Notes: a model not told the origin generated them from the sequence alone. DNA of 64,000 nt from JAJNBA01 sp963842295 (GCA_963842295.1 CAWJFY010000007.1:310001-374000); one strand, 5' to 3'. Counted from the first letter of the stretch, positions 1 to 8,149 are shown. Numbers and translations are program-made.

Positions 1-512
1 TCCTTCAGCAGGTCGTTCTGGACCGTGCCGGAGAGCATGGCGGGCTCGATGCCGTGCTTCTCGGCGACCAGCTCGTAGAGGAGGAGGAGGATCGGCGCGG
101 TGGCGTTGATCGTCATCGAGGTGGAGACCTGGTCGAGCGGGATCCCCTCGAAGAGTCGCTCCATGTCGTCGACCGAATCGATCGCGACGCCGGTCTTGCC
201 CACCTCGCCTTCAGCTCTGGGGTGATCGGAGTCGAGCCCCATCTGGGTGGGCAGATCGAAGGCGACGGACACACCCGTTTGCCCGTGGTCCAGGAGGTAG
301 CGGAAACGCCGGTTCGTCTCCTCGGCGCTGCCCATGCCCGAGTACTGACGCATCGTCCAGAGCCGTCCTCGGTACATGTCCGGATAGACGCCTCGCGTGA
401 AGGGGTAGGAGCCGGGGTCCCCCACCCGGTCGTCGACCGCGCCGGTCGATCCATAGATCGGCCGTACCTCGATCCCCGAGTCGGTCGTGCGAGGGGAAGC
501 GTCTTCGGCCAT
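1..512 (-). CDS. Acyl-CoA (methylmalonyl-CoA type) mutase large subunit, N-terminal part
   Basis: The first 170 residues of a B12-dependent acyl-CoA mutase catalytic subunit; the gene runs off the left edge. It would interconvert methylmalonyl-CoA (or a related branched acyl-CoA) and succinyl-CoA by a radical mechanism. The translation has the family signature RQYSGMGSAEETNRRFRYLL at about residues 55-74, then GQTGVSVAFDLPTQMG and DDMERLFEGIPLDQVSTSMT, which line the substrate-binding TIM barrel. The start is the ATG at 512, reading MAEDASPRTTD. In this two-subunit type the B12 domain is a separate protein, and a candidate lies at 19854-20255 next to sucCD. The exact substrate (methylmalonyl-, isobutyryl- or hydroxyisobutyryl-CoA) cannot be decided from this part. 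Confidence 0.9.
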   Translation of the reverse strand, partial: MAEDASPRTTDSGIEVRPIYGSTGAVDDRVGDPGSYPFTRGVYPDMYRGRLWTMRQYSGMGSAEETNRRFRYLLDHGQTGVSVAFDLPTQMGLDSDHPRAEGEVGKTGVAIDSVDDMERLFEGIPLDQVSTSMTINATAPILLLLYELVAEKHGIEPAMLSGTVQNDLLK

Positions 513-622
513 GACCTCATGGAGCCTATCGCCGGTCCGTTCGGTCAGTGGGCTTGGGCTCGAGACGACGGGGCGGGATGGACGGTCGACAACGAGTTGA
601 CACCACCGATACCTTCGGGCGC

Positions 623-1267
623 ATGGACATCGTCGATCCCCGCATCGAGGCCTATATGGAGGAGCGGCTTCGGCGCTTCGACGAAGCGGTGCTCCTCGAG
701 ATGGAGGCGCACGCGGAAGAACGGGGCTTCCCGATCGTGGGTCGGAACGTCGGCGTCACACTCGAGGTGCTCGCTCGATCGGTCGAAGCCGAGCGCATCA
801 TGGAGCTCGGCTCCGGCTTCGGCTACTCCGCCTACTGGCATGCCCGTGCCGTCGGCCCCGTCGGCGAGGTGCACCTCACCGACGGCGACCCCGAGAACGC
901 CATCAGGGCCGGCGACTACCTGAAGCGCGCAGGACTCGCGGATCGCGTGCAGTTCCACGTCGGCGATGCGGTCACGGAGTTCGGCCTCCTGGAGGATGAT
1001 TTCGACGTCGTCTTCAACGACATCGACAAGGACGGCTACCCGGCCGCGTGGCGAGCGGCCAGCGAGCGGATCCGTCGCGGTGGCCTCTACGTCTGCGACA
1101 ACGTCCTGTGGTACGGGCGCGTCGCGGTCGAGGACCCGGAGGACACCCGTCCCCACTACACGGAGGCTGTCCTCGAACACAACCGCCTGATCGCCGAGGA
1201 CGAGCGCTACATCTCGACGATCGTTCCCACGCGTGACGGACTCATGGTGGCCGTTCGGGTCGGCTGA
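623..1267 (+). CDS. SAM-dependent O-methyltransferase, family 3 (catechol/caffeoyl-CoA type)
   Basis: A 214-residue Rossmann methyltransferase predicted to use S-adenosylmethionine and a divalent metal to methylate a hydroxyl group on a small molecule. Visible motifs are the SAM loop IMELGSGFGYSAYW, the strand FDVVFNDIDKDGY matching the family FDxxFIDADKxxY, and GGLYVCDNVLWYGRV matching the DNVLWxG signature. I chose the ATG at 623 (MDIVDPRIEAYM) over an upstream start at 548, because the extra 25 residues are Arg/Gly-rich and unlike the family. It diverges from the mutase gene and stands alone. The substrate is unknown. Confidence 0.85.
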   Translation: MDIVDPRIEAYMEERLRRFDEAVLLEMEAHAEERGFPIVGRNVGVTLEVLARSVEAERIMELGSGFGYSAYWHARAVGPVGEVHLTDGDPENAIRAGDYLKRAGLADRVQFHVGDAVTEFGLLEDDFDVVFNDIDKDGYPAAWRAASERIRRGGLYVCDNVLWYGRVAVEDPEDTRPHYTEAVLEHNRLIAEDERYISTIVPTRDGLMVAVRVG

Positions 1268-1307
1268 AGCGGACCTTCGTCCCGGCTTCGGTGTGACGGC
1301 CCGGCGA

Positions 1308-1313
1308 TAAGCT
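1308..1313 (+). promoter_or_regulatory. Candidate -10 box of a leaderless sdhCDAB promoter
   Basis: TAAGCT lies 7 bases before the GTG start of sdhC, the position expected if transcription begins at the start codon. No convincing -35 is visible. It fits the repeated pattern described in the findings. Confidence 0.4.
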
Positions 1314-1320
1314 GGGGACG

Positions 1321-1725
1321 GTGAGCGCCGACACCAAGCGGAAGGGCCAGTTCGGCCCGCTTTACAAGGGCCACGAGGGCCAGTACAGCTGGCTCCTCCA
1401 CCGCGTCACCGGCGTCGCGATCATCCTTTTCCTGTTCGCCCACGTCGTGGACACGGCAGTGGTCGGCTGGGGTCCCGAGGCCTACAACCGGGTGGCCTCC
1501 GTCTACCACAACCCCTTCATCCGGCTGCTCGAGCTCGGCCTGGTGGCGGCCGTCCTGTACCACTCCTTCAACGGCGTGAAGATCATGCTGATCGACTTCT
1601 TCCCGGGCCTGACGAGGCACATCCGGGCCCTCGGCATCGCCACCGCCCTCCTGTTCGTGGGCTCGATGATCCCGATCACGTGGATCATGGGCTCGGCCAT
1701 CGTCGAGCTCCTCCTGGAAGGCTGA
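1321..1725 (+). CDS. sdhC: Succinate dehydrogenase cytochrome b subunit SdhC
   Basis: A 134-residue membrane anchor of complex II, which takes electrons from the iron-sulfur subunit to quinone. It has the HRVTG motif at the start of the first helix (YSWLLHRVTGVAIIL), a second helix beginning FIRLLELGLVAAVLYHSFNG, whose His is a probable haem ligand, and a third helix near the C-terminus. The length fits actinobacterial SdhC. The GTG at 1321 is the first gene of sdhC-sdhD-sdhA-sdhB and is preceded by a candidate -10 box at 1308. sdhD starts 5 bases after its stop. Confidence 0.92.
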   Translation: MSADTKRKGQFGPLYKGHEGQYSWLLHRVTGVAIILFLFAHVVDTAVVGWGPEAYNRVASVYHNPFIRLLELGLVAAVLYHSFNGVKIMLIDFFPGLTRHIRALGIATALLFVGSMIPITWIMGSAIVELLLEG

Positions 1726-1730
1726 CCCCG

Positions 1731-2171
1731 GTGGCGACGACGACCGAGGTCCGCCCCGAGCCGCCACTCCCCAGCGCGAAGCCTCCCGGTGCCGGGAGGA
1801 TCCGCCCGATCCGAGGCTTCGAGCTCTGGACCTGGCTGTTCATGCGGATCTCCGGCATCGTCCTGCTGGTCCTCGCCGTCGGTCACGTCCTGATCATGCA
1901 CGTGTTCGGCAACGGCGTGGATCGCGTCAACTTCGCGTTCATCCAGCTGCGGTGGGCGAGCCCGTTCTGGAAGACATGGGACTGGCTGATGCTCGTGCTC
2001 GCTCTGCTCCACGGGGTGAACGGACTGCGGGTCATCATCCTCGACTACGTGAGGCCCGCCGGTCTCCGGCTCGCGATCAACTCGTTCTTCACGGTGCTGG
2101 GCGCCGCACTGATGGCCCTCGGCACGATCATCGTCGTCACCTTCGATCCCGCGAAGTGGCCGGCGCCATGA
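1731..2171 (+). CDS. sdhD: Succinate dehydrogenase hydrophobic membrane anchor SdhD
   Basis: A 146-residue second membrane anchor of complex II. Three hydrophobic helices are visible, with LFMRISGIVLLVLAVGHVL in the first and LMLVLALLHGVNGLRVIILD in the second; His residues in these helices are probable haem or quinone ligands. The GTG at 1731 was chosen because it lies 5 bases after the sdhC stop, whereas the longer frame would overlap sdhC by 46 bases. The N-terminal 30 residues are Pro/Thr-rich and probably cytoplasmic. Its stop overlaps the sdhA start as ATGA, so the two are likely translationally coupled. Confidence 0.9.
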   Translation: MATTTEVRPEPPLPSAKPPGAGRIRPIRGFELWTWLFMRISGIVLLVLAVGHVLIMHVFGNGVDRVNFAFIQLRWASPFWKTWDWLMLVLALLHGVNGLRVIILDYVRPAGLRLAINSFFTVLGAALMALGTIIVVTFDPAKWPAP

Positions 2172-3907
2172 CGATCAGCCACACGTACGACGCCGTGATC
2201 GTCGGCGCGGGCGGCGCCGGGCTTCGCGCTGCCATCGAAGCTTCCGGCCGTGTGGAGACGGCAGTCATCTCGAAGCTCTACCCCACCCGCTCACACACGG
2301 GCGCGGCCCAGGGGGGTGTCTGCGCGGCGCTCGGAAACGTCGAGGAGGATTCTCCGGAGTGGCACGCCTTCGACACCGTGAAAGGCGGCGACTACCTGGT
2401 GGACCAACCCGCCGCCCAGATCCTGACGGAAGAGGCCGTGGATGCGATCTACGAGCTCGAGCGGTGGGGACTGCCGTTCAACCGGACGCCGGACGGGCTG
2501 ATCGATCAGCGACGCTTCGGCGGACACACCGCGAACCACGGTGAGCGCCCGGTCAAGCGCGCGTGCTACGCGGCCGATCGCACCGGACACATGATCCTCC
2601 AGACCCTGTATCAGCAGTGCGTGAAACGCGACGTCCGGTTCTTCAACGAGTTCTATTGCCTGGACCTGCTGCTCTCCGACGACGGCCGCGCTGCCGGCGT
2701 CGTCGCCTACGAGTTGGCGACCGGGGAGCTCCACGTGTTCCGAGCGAAGTCGGTCCTGTTCGCGACCGGCGGGTACGGGCGGATGTTCCGCGTCTCCTCG
2801 AACGCCCACGCGCTGACCGGCGACGGGCCCTCGGTCGCCTTCCGTCGCGGTATCCCCCTGCAGGACATGGAGTTCTTCCAGTTCCATCCGACAGGCCTCT
2901 ATCGGCTGGGCGTGCTCCTGTCCGAGGGTGCCCGCGGAGAGGGAGCCGTGATCCGGAACCGCGACGGCGAGCGCTTCATGGAGCGCTACGCCCCCACCAT
3001 CAAAGACCTCGCCCCTCGCGACGTCGTGTCGCGCTCGATCTATCAGGAGATCAAGGAGGGTCGCGGACTGGGGCCAAGGGGCGACTACGTGTACCTCGAT
3101 CTCACCCATCTGGACCCGCGGATCCTCGAGGAGAAGCTTCCCGACATCACGGAGTTCGCTCGCGTCTACCTCCAGGTCGAACCCACGCGGGAGCCGGTGC
3201 CGATCCAACCCACCGCCCACTACGCGATGGGCGGCATCCCGACCGATGTCCACGCACGTGTCGTCACGGGGCCGGAGGAGACGCCCGTGCCCGGTCTGTA
3301 CGCGGCGGGTGAGTGCGCCTGCGTCTCGGTCCACGGCGCGAATCGGTTGGGGACGAACTCGCTCCTGGACATCGTTGTCTTCGGGCGCCGGGGTGGCGAT
3401 GACATGGCGAGGCACTCCGCCGAGACCGACCTTCCGGATCTGCCGACGGAGGTCACCGCGCGGACGCTCGACATGCTCGACGGGATCCTCACCAGACAGA
3501 CCGGCGACAACGTCGCCGACATCCGGTCGGAGCTGCAGGACTCGATGTTCGACTTCGCGTTCGTGGTCCGGACCGAGGAGAGCCTCGCGAAGATGGATGA
3601 GATCCTCGACGGCCTCAGGGAGCGGTACGCCCGGATAGCGATCGGCGACAAGGGCAGCGTCTACAACACCGATCTGATGGAAGCCGTGGAGGTCGGGTTC
3701 CTCCTGGACTGCGCCGCGGCGCTCGTCGCGGCCGCGCAGGCCCGCGACGAGAGCCGCGGCGCCCACTACCGCGAGGATCACCCGCTCCGCGACGATGCGA
3801 ACTGGCTGAAGCACTCACTCGCCTATCTGCAGGGGGACGGCTCGATCCGCCTGGATACGAAGCCGGTGAAGATGGGTCCCTACGTGCCGATGGAGCGGAA
3901 GTATTGA
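2168..3907 (+). CDS. sdhA: Succinate dehydrogenase flavoprotein subunit SdhA
   Basis: A 579-residue catalytic subunit that oxidises succinate to fumarate with covalently bound FAD. Motifs in order: the dinucleotide fold AVIVGAGGAGLRAAIEA near residue 10; RSHTGAAQGGVCAAL, whose His carries the FAD; FFQFHPTGLYRLG; HYAMGGIPTD; and GANRLGTNSLLDIVVFG in the FAD/capping domain. Full family length. The ATG at 2168 overlaps the sdhD stop by four bases (ATGA), and the stop overlaps the sdhB start as TGATG. A longer in-frame extension upstream reads through sdhD sequence and was rejected. Confidence 0.97.
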   Translation: MTISHTYDAVIVGAGGAGLRAAIEASGRVETAVISKLYPTRSHTGAAQGGVCAALGNVEEDSPEWHAFDTVKGGDYLVDQPAAQILTEEAVDAIYELERWGLPFNRTPDGLIDQRRFGGHTANHGERPVKRACYAADRTGHMILQTLYQQCVKRDVRFFNEFYCLDLLLSDDGRAAGVVAYELATGELHVFRAKSVLFATGGYGRMFRVSSNAHALTGDGPSVAFRRGIPLQDMEFFQFHPTGLYRLGVLLSEGARGEGAVIRNRDGERFMERYAPTIKDLAPRDVVSRSIYQEIKEGRGLGPRGDYVYLDLTHLDPRILEEKLPDITEFARVYLQVEPTREPVPIQPTAHYAMGGIPTDVHARVVTGPEETPVPGLYAAGECACVSVHGANRLGTNSLLDIVVFGRRGGDDMARHSAETDLPDLPTEVTARTLDMLDGILTRQTGDNVADIRSELQDSMFDFAFVVRTEESLAKMDEILDGLRERYARIAIGDKGSVYNTDLMEAVEVGFLLDCAAALVAAAQARDESRGAHYREDHPLRDDANWLKHSLAYLQGDGSIRLDTKPVKMGPYVPMERKY

Positions 3908-4665
3908 TGGCGACCGCAGCCGAGATCCTGAACACCTCTGACGAGCGCCGGGTGGGCGCGACGCATCTGACGACGCTCGTCCTCAAGATCCGGCGGTTCA
4001 ACCCCCAGGTCTCCGACGAGGCGTGGTGGGACGAGTTCACGATCCAGGTCGACCCCTACGAGCGCCTGGTCGAGGCGCTCCACCAGGTGAAGTGGTATCA
4101 CGACGGGACCCTCACCTTCCGGCGCTCGTGCGCGCACGGCATCTGCGGCTCGGATGCCATGGTGATCGATGGGCGCAACGCCCTCGCGTGCAAGGTTCTC
4201 GTCAAAGACGTGGCGCCCAAGGTGACGATCGAGCCGATCCGCGGCCTCGCGGTCCTGAAGGACCTCATCGTCGACATGGAACCGTTCTTCGACGGCTATC
4301 GAGCCGTGCTCCCCTACCTCGTGAACGACGAGCACACCGAACGCGAGCGGATCCAGATGCCGGAGGAGCGCGAGAGGTACGACGACACGACGAAGTGCAT
4401 CCTGTGCGCCGCCTGCACCACCTCGTGCCCGATCTTCTGGTCCGACGAGACCTATATCGGTCCGGCGGCCATCGTGAACGCGCACCGGTTCATCTTCGAC
4501 TCCCGTGACCGTGCCCCACGCGAACGGCTCGGCATCTTGTCCGAGAAGACCGGTGTGTTCCGCTGCCGGACGACCTTCAACTGCACCGATGCCTGCCCGC
4601 GAGGCATCGAGGTCACGAAGGCGATCCAGGAAGTGAAGCGAGCCATCCTGTTCGATCGTGTCTGA
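3907..4665 (+). CDS. sdhB: Succinate dehydrogenase iron-sulfur subunit SdhB
   Basis: A 252-residue electron-transfer subunit carrying three Fe-S clusters. The [2Fe-2S] ligands are in SCAHGICGSDAMVIDG (about residues 78-93), followed by CILCAACTTSCPIFW for the [4Fe-4S] and CRTTFNCTDACPRGI for the shared [3Fe-4S]/[4Fe-4S] cysteines. The ATG at 3907 shares one base with the sdhA stop (TGATG); an alternative TTG three bases earlier is less likely. It is the last gene of the sdhCDAB operon; about 200 non-coding bases follow. Confidence 0.96.
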   Translation: MATAAEILNTSDERRVGATHLTTLVLKIRRFNPQVSDEAWWDEFTIQVDPYERLVEALHQVKWYHDGTLTFRRSCAHGICGSDAMVIDGRNALACKVLVKDVAPKVTIEPIRGLAVLKDLIVDMEPFFDGYRAVLPYLVNDEHTERERIQMPEERERYDDTTKCILCAACTTSCPIFWSDETYIGPAAIVNAHRFIFDSRDRAPRERLGILSEKTGVFRCRTTFNCTDACPRGIEVTKAIQEVKRAILFDRV

Positions 4666-4836
4666 GAGTGCAGCTCTCCGCGGCCCACTTGCGGGGCACC
4701 GTTCGAGGAAGCTCGCCGGGACCGGTGGTCCTCGAGCCCGAGGGGACGCGACCTGGGCCCAGCTCGCGGCGCTATCGGGGTAAGGGGTGCCGCCCGTGAG
4801 GCGTGATCGGCCGACCTCGATCGGGAAGGGATGGTG

Positions 4837-4865
4837 TTGACGAGACCACCCGCGTACGTTACGTG
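4837..4865 (+). promoter_or_regulatory. Candidate promoter of the HATPase-like gene
   Basis: A -35-like TTGACG (4837-4842), a 17-base spacer and a weak -10 TACGTG (4860-4865). Transcription would begin close to the ATG at 4874, giving a leaderless message. Confidence 0.35.
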
Positions 4866-4873
4866 AGACGGTG

Positions 4874-5284
4874 ATGATCGATCCTGTTTCCGGTCAGTTC
4901 TCTTTCCCTTTGAGTGCGATGGCGGAGGTCGACGCGCGGGAGGTCGTCCGCCGGGTCCTGCCGGACGAGATCGCACCCCTGCGTGACAGGGTGACGACGC
5001 TGCTCTCTGGGCTGCTCGAGAGCGGAGATACCCCGCCGATCATCGGCGGGGATGAGATCGTCAACGTGAGAGTGATCACCGGCCCGCGCACGGTTCGAGT
5101 CGAGATCACGGACTCAGGATCGGGAGTCGTGCTGGGAGGCCTCCGGAGGCAACGCGGCCCCGCGTCGCAAGGTTGGAGCCCTCATCTCCTCAGCAGGACG
5201 GCTGACCGATGGGGCCTCGTCTCCGGCACAGAAGGCGCGTGGGTCTGGTTCGAGCTCGATCTCCCGTACGGCGCGGGGGACTGA
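4874..5284 (+). CDS. Degenerate anti-sigma-factor-like ATPase (HATPase_c_2 fold)
   Basis: A 136-residue protein resembling the RsbW/SpoIIAB-type ATP-binding domain, shared by anti-sigma kinases and actinobacterial ATP-binding regulators. VRVEITDSGSGVVLGGLRRQ matches the DxGxG nucleotide box, and LLSRTADRWGLVSGTEGAWV with WFELDLP matches the C-terminal strand of the fold. The place of the conserved N box (usually SELVTNAxxH) reads LLSGLLESGD, so the magnesium-binding Asn appears to be lost. It may therefore bind ATP poorly or act only as a binding module. The ATG at 4874 follows a GTG at 4871; either could serve. No partner sigma or anti-anti-sigma factor is adjacent. Confidence 0.6.
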   Translation: MIDPVSGQFSFPLSAMAEVDAREVVRRVLPDEIAPLRDRVTTLLSGLLESGDTPPIIGGDEIVNVRVITGPRTVRVEITDSGSGVVLGGLRRQRGPASQGWSPHLLSRTADRWGLVSGTEGAWVWFELDLPYGAGD

Positions 5285-5306
5285 TCCGCGCACCGAGAGG
5301 GTCGAG

Positions 5307-5312
5307 TAGGGT
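5307..5312 (+). promoter_or_regulatory. Candidate -10 box of a leaderless isocitrate dehydrogenase gene
   Basis: TAGGGT ends 6 bases before the GTG start at 5319. No clear -35. Confidence 0.35.
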
Positions 5313-5318
5313 GCCGAG

Positions 5319-6389
5319 GTGACGGGACGGCACCGGGTCACGCTCATCCCCGGCGACGGCATCGGGCCGGAGGTGTCGGCCGCCGCCCGGCTCGTGCTCG
5401 ACGCGGCAGTCTCGGGCATCGGATGGACCGAACGCCAGGCCGGCTCCGTGGCCCTCGCGGAGTACGGGGACCTCCTGCCCGAGGAGACGCTGGTCGCGAT
5501 CCGGGAGTCCCGAGTCGCGATCAAGGGACCCATCACGACCCCGGTGGGCTCCGGATTCCGCAGCATCAACGTCGCGCTCCGTCAGGAACTGGATCTGTTC
5601 GCAGCGGTGCGGCCCGCGAGATCGTGGTCGGGCGTGCCGACGCGACACCGCACCGTGGATCTGGTCGTGATCCGCGAGAACACCGAGGACCTCTACCAAG
5701 GGGTCGAGTTCGCGGCCGGATCGCCGCAGGCCGAAGCCCTCCGAGAGGAGCTCCGGAGCCTGGCCGACTTCGAGATCCGACCGGACGCGGGCGTCACCGT
5801 GAAACCCATCTCCGTCGCGGGCACGCGACGGATCGTGCGGTTCGCCTTCGAGTATTCGAAGGCGAACCGTCGCCGCACGATCACCCTCGGGCACAAGGCG
5901 GGGATCATGCCCACATCGGACGGGTTGTTCCTGCGGACCGCGAGGGAAGACGAGATCGATCGAGGCGACGTCGAGTTCGAAGACATGCAGATCGACCACC
6001 TGACCGCCCGGCTGGTTCGCGCACCGCGTCGGTTCGACGTGCTCCTGCTCCCCAACCTCTACGGCGACATCATCTCCGATCTGTGCGCCGGGCTCGTCGG
6101 CGGACTGGGCCTGATCCCCGGGGCGAACATCGGCTGGGAGTACGCGGTGTTCGAACCGGTGCACGGGAGCGCCCCTGACATCGCCGGTCGTGGTGTGGCG
6201 AATCCCATCGCGATGATCCTCTCGGGCGCGATGATGCTCCGCCACCTCGGGGAGAAGGTCGGCGCGGCGGCCGTGGAGCGGGCGGTAGACACGGTCCTCG
6301 ACAGGGGTGACGTGCGAACCCCGGATCTCGGCGGCTCTTCCTCCACGATGGACGTGGCCGAGGCGATCACGGCCGCGCTGCGTCCTTAG
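5319..6389 (+). CDS. Isocitrate/isopropylmalate dehydrogenase family protein, probable NAD-isocitrate dehydrogenase (copy 1)
   Basis: A 356-residue beta-decarboxylating dehydrogenase that would convert isocitrate to 2-oxoglutarate and CO2. Motifs: TLIPGDGIGPEV at the N-terminus, FRSINVALRQELDLFAAVRP (substrate Ser/Asn and Arg residues), VIRENTEDLYQGVEF, and NLYGDIISDL with the metal-binding Asp. In the coenzyme loop HGSAPDIAGR, Asp-Ile occupies the positions that are Lys-Tyr in NADP-dependent E. coli Icd, so NAD is the likely coenzyme. It is monocistronic on the plus strand, while a second paralogue (8150-9244) with a different coenzyme loop sits 1.8 kb away. A role in isopropylmalate or homoisocitrate oxidation is less likely but not excluded. 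Confidence 0.85.
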   Translation: MTGRHRVTLIPGDGIGPEVSAAARLVLDAAVSGIGWTERQAGSVALAEYGDLLPEETLVAIRESRVAIKGPITTPVGSGFRSINVALRQELDLFAAVRPARSWSGVPTRHRTVDLVVIRENTEDLYQGVEFAAGSPQAEALREELRSLADFEIRPDAGVTVKPISVAGTRRIVRFAFEYSKANRRRTITLGHKAGIMPTSDGLFLRTAREDEIDRGDVEFEDMQIDHLTARLVRAPRRFDVLLLPNLYGDIISDLCAGLVGGLGLIPGANIGWEYAVFEPVHGSAPDIAGRGVANPIAMILSGAMMLRHLGEKVGAAAVERAVDTVLDRGDVRTPDLGGSSSTMDVAEAITAALRP

Positions 6390-6433
6390 CCGGTCCGAGA
6401 GGATGAACCCCGACCGGGGTCCGGTGGAAGCCG

Positions 6434-6601
6434 TCAGCAGCCGGGTTCGCCGTGGTGCCCGCAACACCCTTTGTTCACGAGCGACTTCGCTCGGTTCCGC
6501 AGCGTGAGCGCCACCTTCGTGGCGAACGGGAGATCGGATCCGGACCAATTCGTGAAGAAGTTCCTCGTGTGCTCTCGCAGTTGGCGAGCGAACGACGCCA
6601 T
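6434..6601 (-). CDS. Small Cys-rich conserved-looking protein (55 aa)
   Basis: A 55-residue frame, too short for a routine length cut-off. It begins MASFARQLREHTRNFFTNWS, continues with a charged helix-like middle (VALTLRNRAKSL), and ends with the cysteine motif KGCCGHHGEPGC immediately before the stop. Codon use matches the neighbours, and a TAGGCT -10-like box lies 6 bases before its ATG. The three cysteines with two histidines suggest metal binding. I have an impression of similar short actinobacterial proteins ending in CCGxxGEPGC but cannot confirm it. It is convergent with isocitrate dehydrogenase copy 1 and divergent from the membrane protein at 6653. Function unknown. Confidence 0.7.
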   Translation of the reverse strand: MASFARQLREHTRNFFTNWSGSDLPFATKVALTLRNRAKSLVNKGCCGHHGEPGC

Positions 6602-6607
6602 CCCGCA

Positions 6608-6613
6608 AGCCTA
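6608..6613 (-). promoter_or_regulatory. Candidate -10 box of the 55-aa protein gene
   Basis: TAGGCT on the minus strand, 6 bases before the ATG at 6601, as for other apparently leaderless genes here. Confidence 0.35.
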
Positions 6614-6652
6614 GTGCTTGGCCGGCACGCCATCGGATGCGAGACTCGGCCG

Positions 6653-7192
6653 ATGCCCCACCCGATGAGGCTCCGCGTCGCCGGAACCGTGCTCACGATC
6701 GCCGGCGCGCTCGTCGCCGGGATCGGTTCGACCCTCGCCTGGACCACGTTGGGACTTCGAGTCGACACGCAAGGGGTGCTGGATCTCGAGTTCCGCGGGC
6801 TGGATCTCGTCGGTGGCAGCATCGCCTTCGTCGTCGCGGTGTTGACGCTAAGCGGTCTCGCCTTGTTCCGCCGAGCGACCGGGCGGGCGCGGGGACGTCT
6901 CGGTGTCGGCCTCCTCCTCGCCGGGGTCGTCATCGTGGCGATGCCGCTCTCGGTCGCGATCGGCGCCGAGGAGCGCGCGGTCGAGAGCATGGCCGAGGTG
7001 GCGGCCCGGACCGGCGGACTCACGATCGAGGAAGCCACCGAACTCGTCCGGGAGGATCCCTCGCTCGCGGTTCGATCGGAGCTGGGTCCTGGGATCTGGC
7101 TCACCCTCGCTGGCGGCGCGCTGGTCGTCGTGGGGGCTGCCGCACTCCTCGCGTGGACCCGGCGCGGCGAACCGGCCGCCGTCGAGCCCTAG
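6653..7192 (+). CDS. Hypothetical membrane protein, four predicted helices
   Basis: A 179-residue protein not recognised by family. Hydrophobic stretches lie at about residues 8-28 (VAGTVLTIAGALVAGIGSTL), 50-70, 80-102 and 150-172. An extracytoplasmic-looking acidic loop (EERAVESMAEVAARTGGL) lies between the last two, and the C-terminus is short and basic. The ATG at 6653 (MPHPMRLRVAG) was preferred to the longer frame from 6452 because the extra 67 residues are Arg-rich and overlap the small gene on the other strand; the ATG at 6665 is also possible. Its TAG stop shares the palindrome CTAG with the stop of convergent mdh. Confidence 0.65.
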   Translation: MPHPMRLRVAGTVLTIAGALVAGIGSTLAWTTLGLRVDTQGVLDLEFRGLDLVGGSIAFVVAVLTLSGLALFRRATGRARGRLGVGLLLAGVVIVAMPLSVAIGAEERAVESMAEVAARTGGLTIEEATELVREDPSLAVRSELGPGIWLTLAGGALVVVGAAALLAWTRRGEPAAVEP

Positions 7193-8142
7193 AGGGCGGC
7201 CAGGTCCGCGCACTTCGCGCGGATGCCTTCGGCAGCCGCGCGAAGCTTCGTCAGCTCGCCGTCGTTCAGATCGAGCTCGACGATCTCCTCGACGCCTTTG
7301 GCCCCCAGACGCGCCGGCACGCCCACGTAGACGTCGGAGATCCCGTACTCGCCACTGGTCCAGGCGCACACGGGGAGGACCTCCCTCGTTTCCTGCACGA
7401 TCACGCGAACCATGGCGACCACAGAGGCGCTGGGCGCGTAGTAGGCCGACCCCGACTTCAACAACGCCACGATCTCCGCGCCGCCGTCACGGGTCCTCTG
7501 GAAGAGGCGCTCCAGCGTGGCCTCGTCCACGAGCTCGGGCAACGGGGTGCCGCTCACCGTGGCGTGGCGAGGCAGCGCCACCATCGAGTCCCCGTGCGAG
7601 CCCAGCGTGATCGCCTCCACCACGTTGGGCGAGACGTGCAGCTCCTCGGCGATGAAGGATCGCAGGCGTGCGGAGTCCAGCACGCCCGCCATCCCCATCA
7701 CGCGTTCCCGCGGGAAGCCCGACGCCTCCGCGGCCAGGAAGGTCATCTCATCGAGTGGGTTGGAGACCACGATGATGATGGCCCCGGGCGAGTCGGGCAC
7801 GACCCTGCCGACGACATCGCGCATGATCCCGGCGTTCTTCGCCAGGAGGTCCATCCGGCTCATACCCGGTTGCCGGGGGAACCCCGCCGTGATCACGACG
7901 ATGTCGGACCCGGCGGTGTCCGCGTAGTCGTTCGTCCCCACGATCGACGGCTCGTAGCCCTCGATCGGCGCGGCCTGCTTCAGGTCGAGGGCGAGACCCT
8001 GGGGTTTCCCTTCGATGATGTCGATCAGGCATACCTCCGCGAGACGCTTCTCCAGGATCCGCATCGCGGTCGTCTGCCCGACGAAGCCGCTGCCGACGAC
8101 GGTGACCTTCACGGCCCCATCCGCTCCTCGGGAACTTGGCAT
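7189..8142 (-). CDS. mdh: Malate dehydrogenase (lactate/malate dehydrogenase family)
   Basis: A 317-residue enzyme that oxidises malate to oxaloacetate with NAD. VKVTVVGSGFVGQTTAMRIL forms the dinucleotide fold; the Asp in CLIDIIEGKPQG ends strand 2 and indicates NAD; GFPRQPGMSRMDLL has the Arg-rich active-site loop typical of malate rather than lactate dehydrogenase; and LGSHGDSMVALP holds the catalytic His. The upstream gene is isocitrate dehydrogenase copy 2, with a 7-base gap, so the two form an operon. A GTG at 8112 follows an AGGAG and fits the usual family N-terminus, so the real start may be there (307 residues). Confidence 0.93.
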   Translation of the reverse strand: MPSSRGADGAVKVTVVGSGFVGQTTAMRILEKRLAEVCLIDIIEGKPQGLALDLKQAAPIEGYEPSIVGTNDYADTAGSDIVVITAGFPRQPGMSRMDLLAKNAGIMRDVVGRVVPDSPGAIIIVVSNPLDEMTFLAAEASGFPRERVMGMAGVLDSARLRSFIAEELHVSPNVVEAITLGSHGDSMVALPRHATVSGTPLPELVDEATLERLFQRTRDGGAEIVALLKSGSAYYAPSASVVAMVRVIVQETREVLPVCAWTSGEYGISDVYVGVPARLGAKGVEEIVELDLNDGELTKLRAAAEGIRAKCADLAAL

Positions 8143-8149
8143 GAGGACG

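Noticed and set aside
2291..3814. A 507-residue minus-strand frame opposite sdhA
   Set aside because: Arg/Gly/Ala-rich composition without motifs. It mirrors the codon bias of sdhA, a common artefact in GC-rich DNA.
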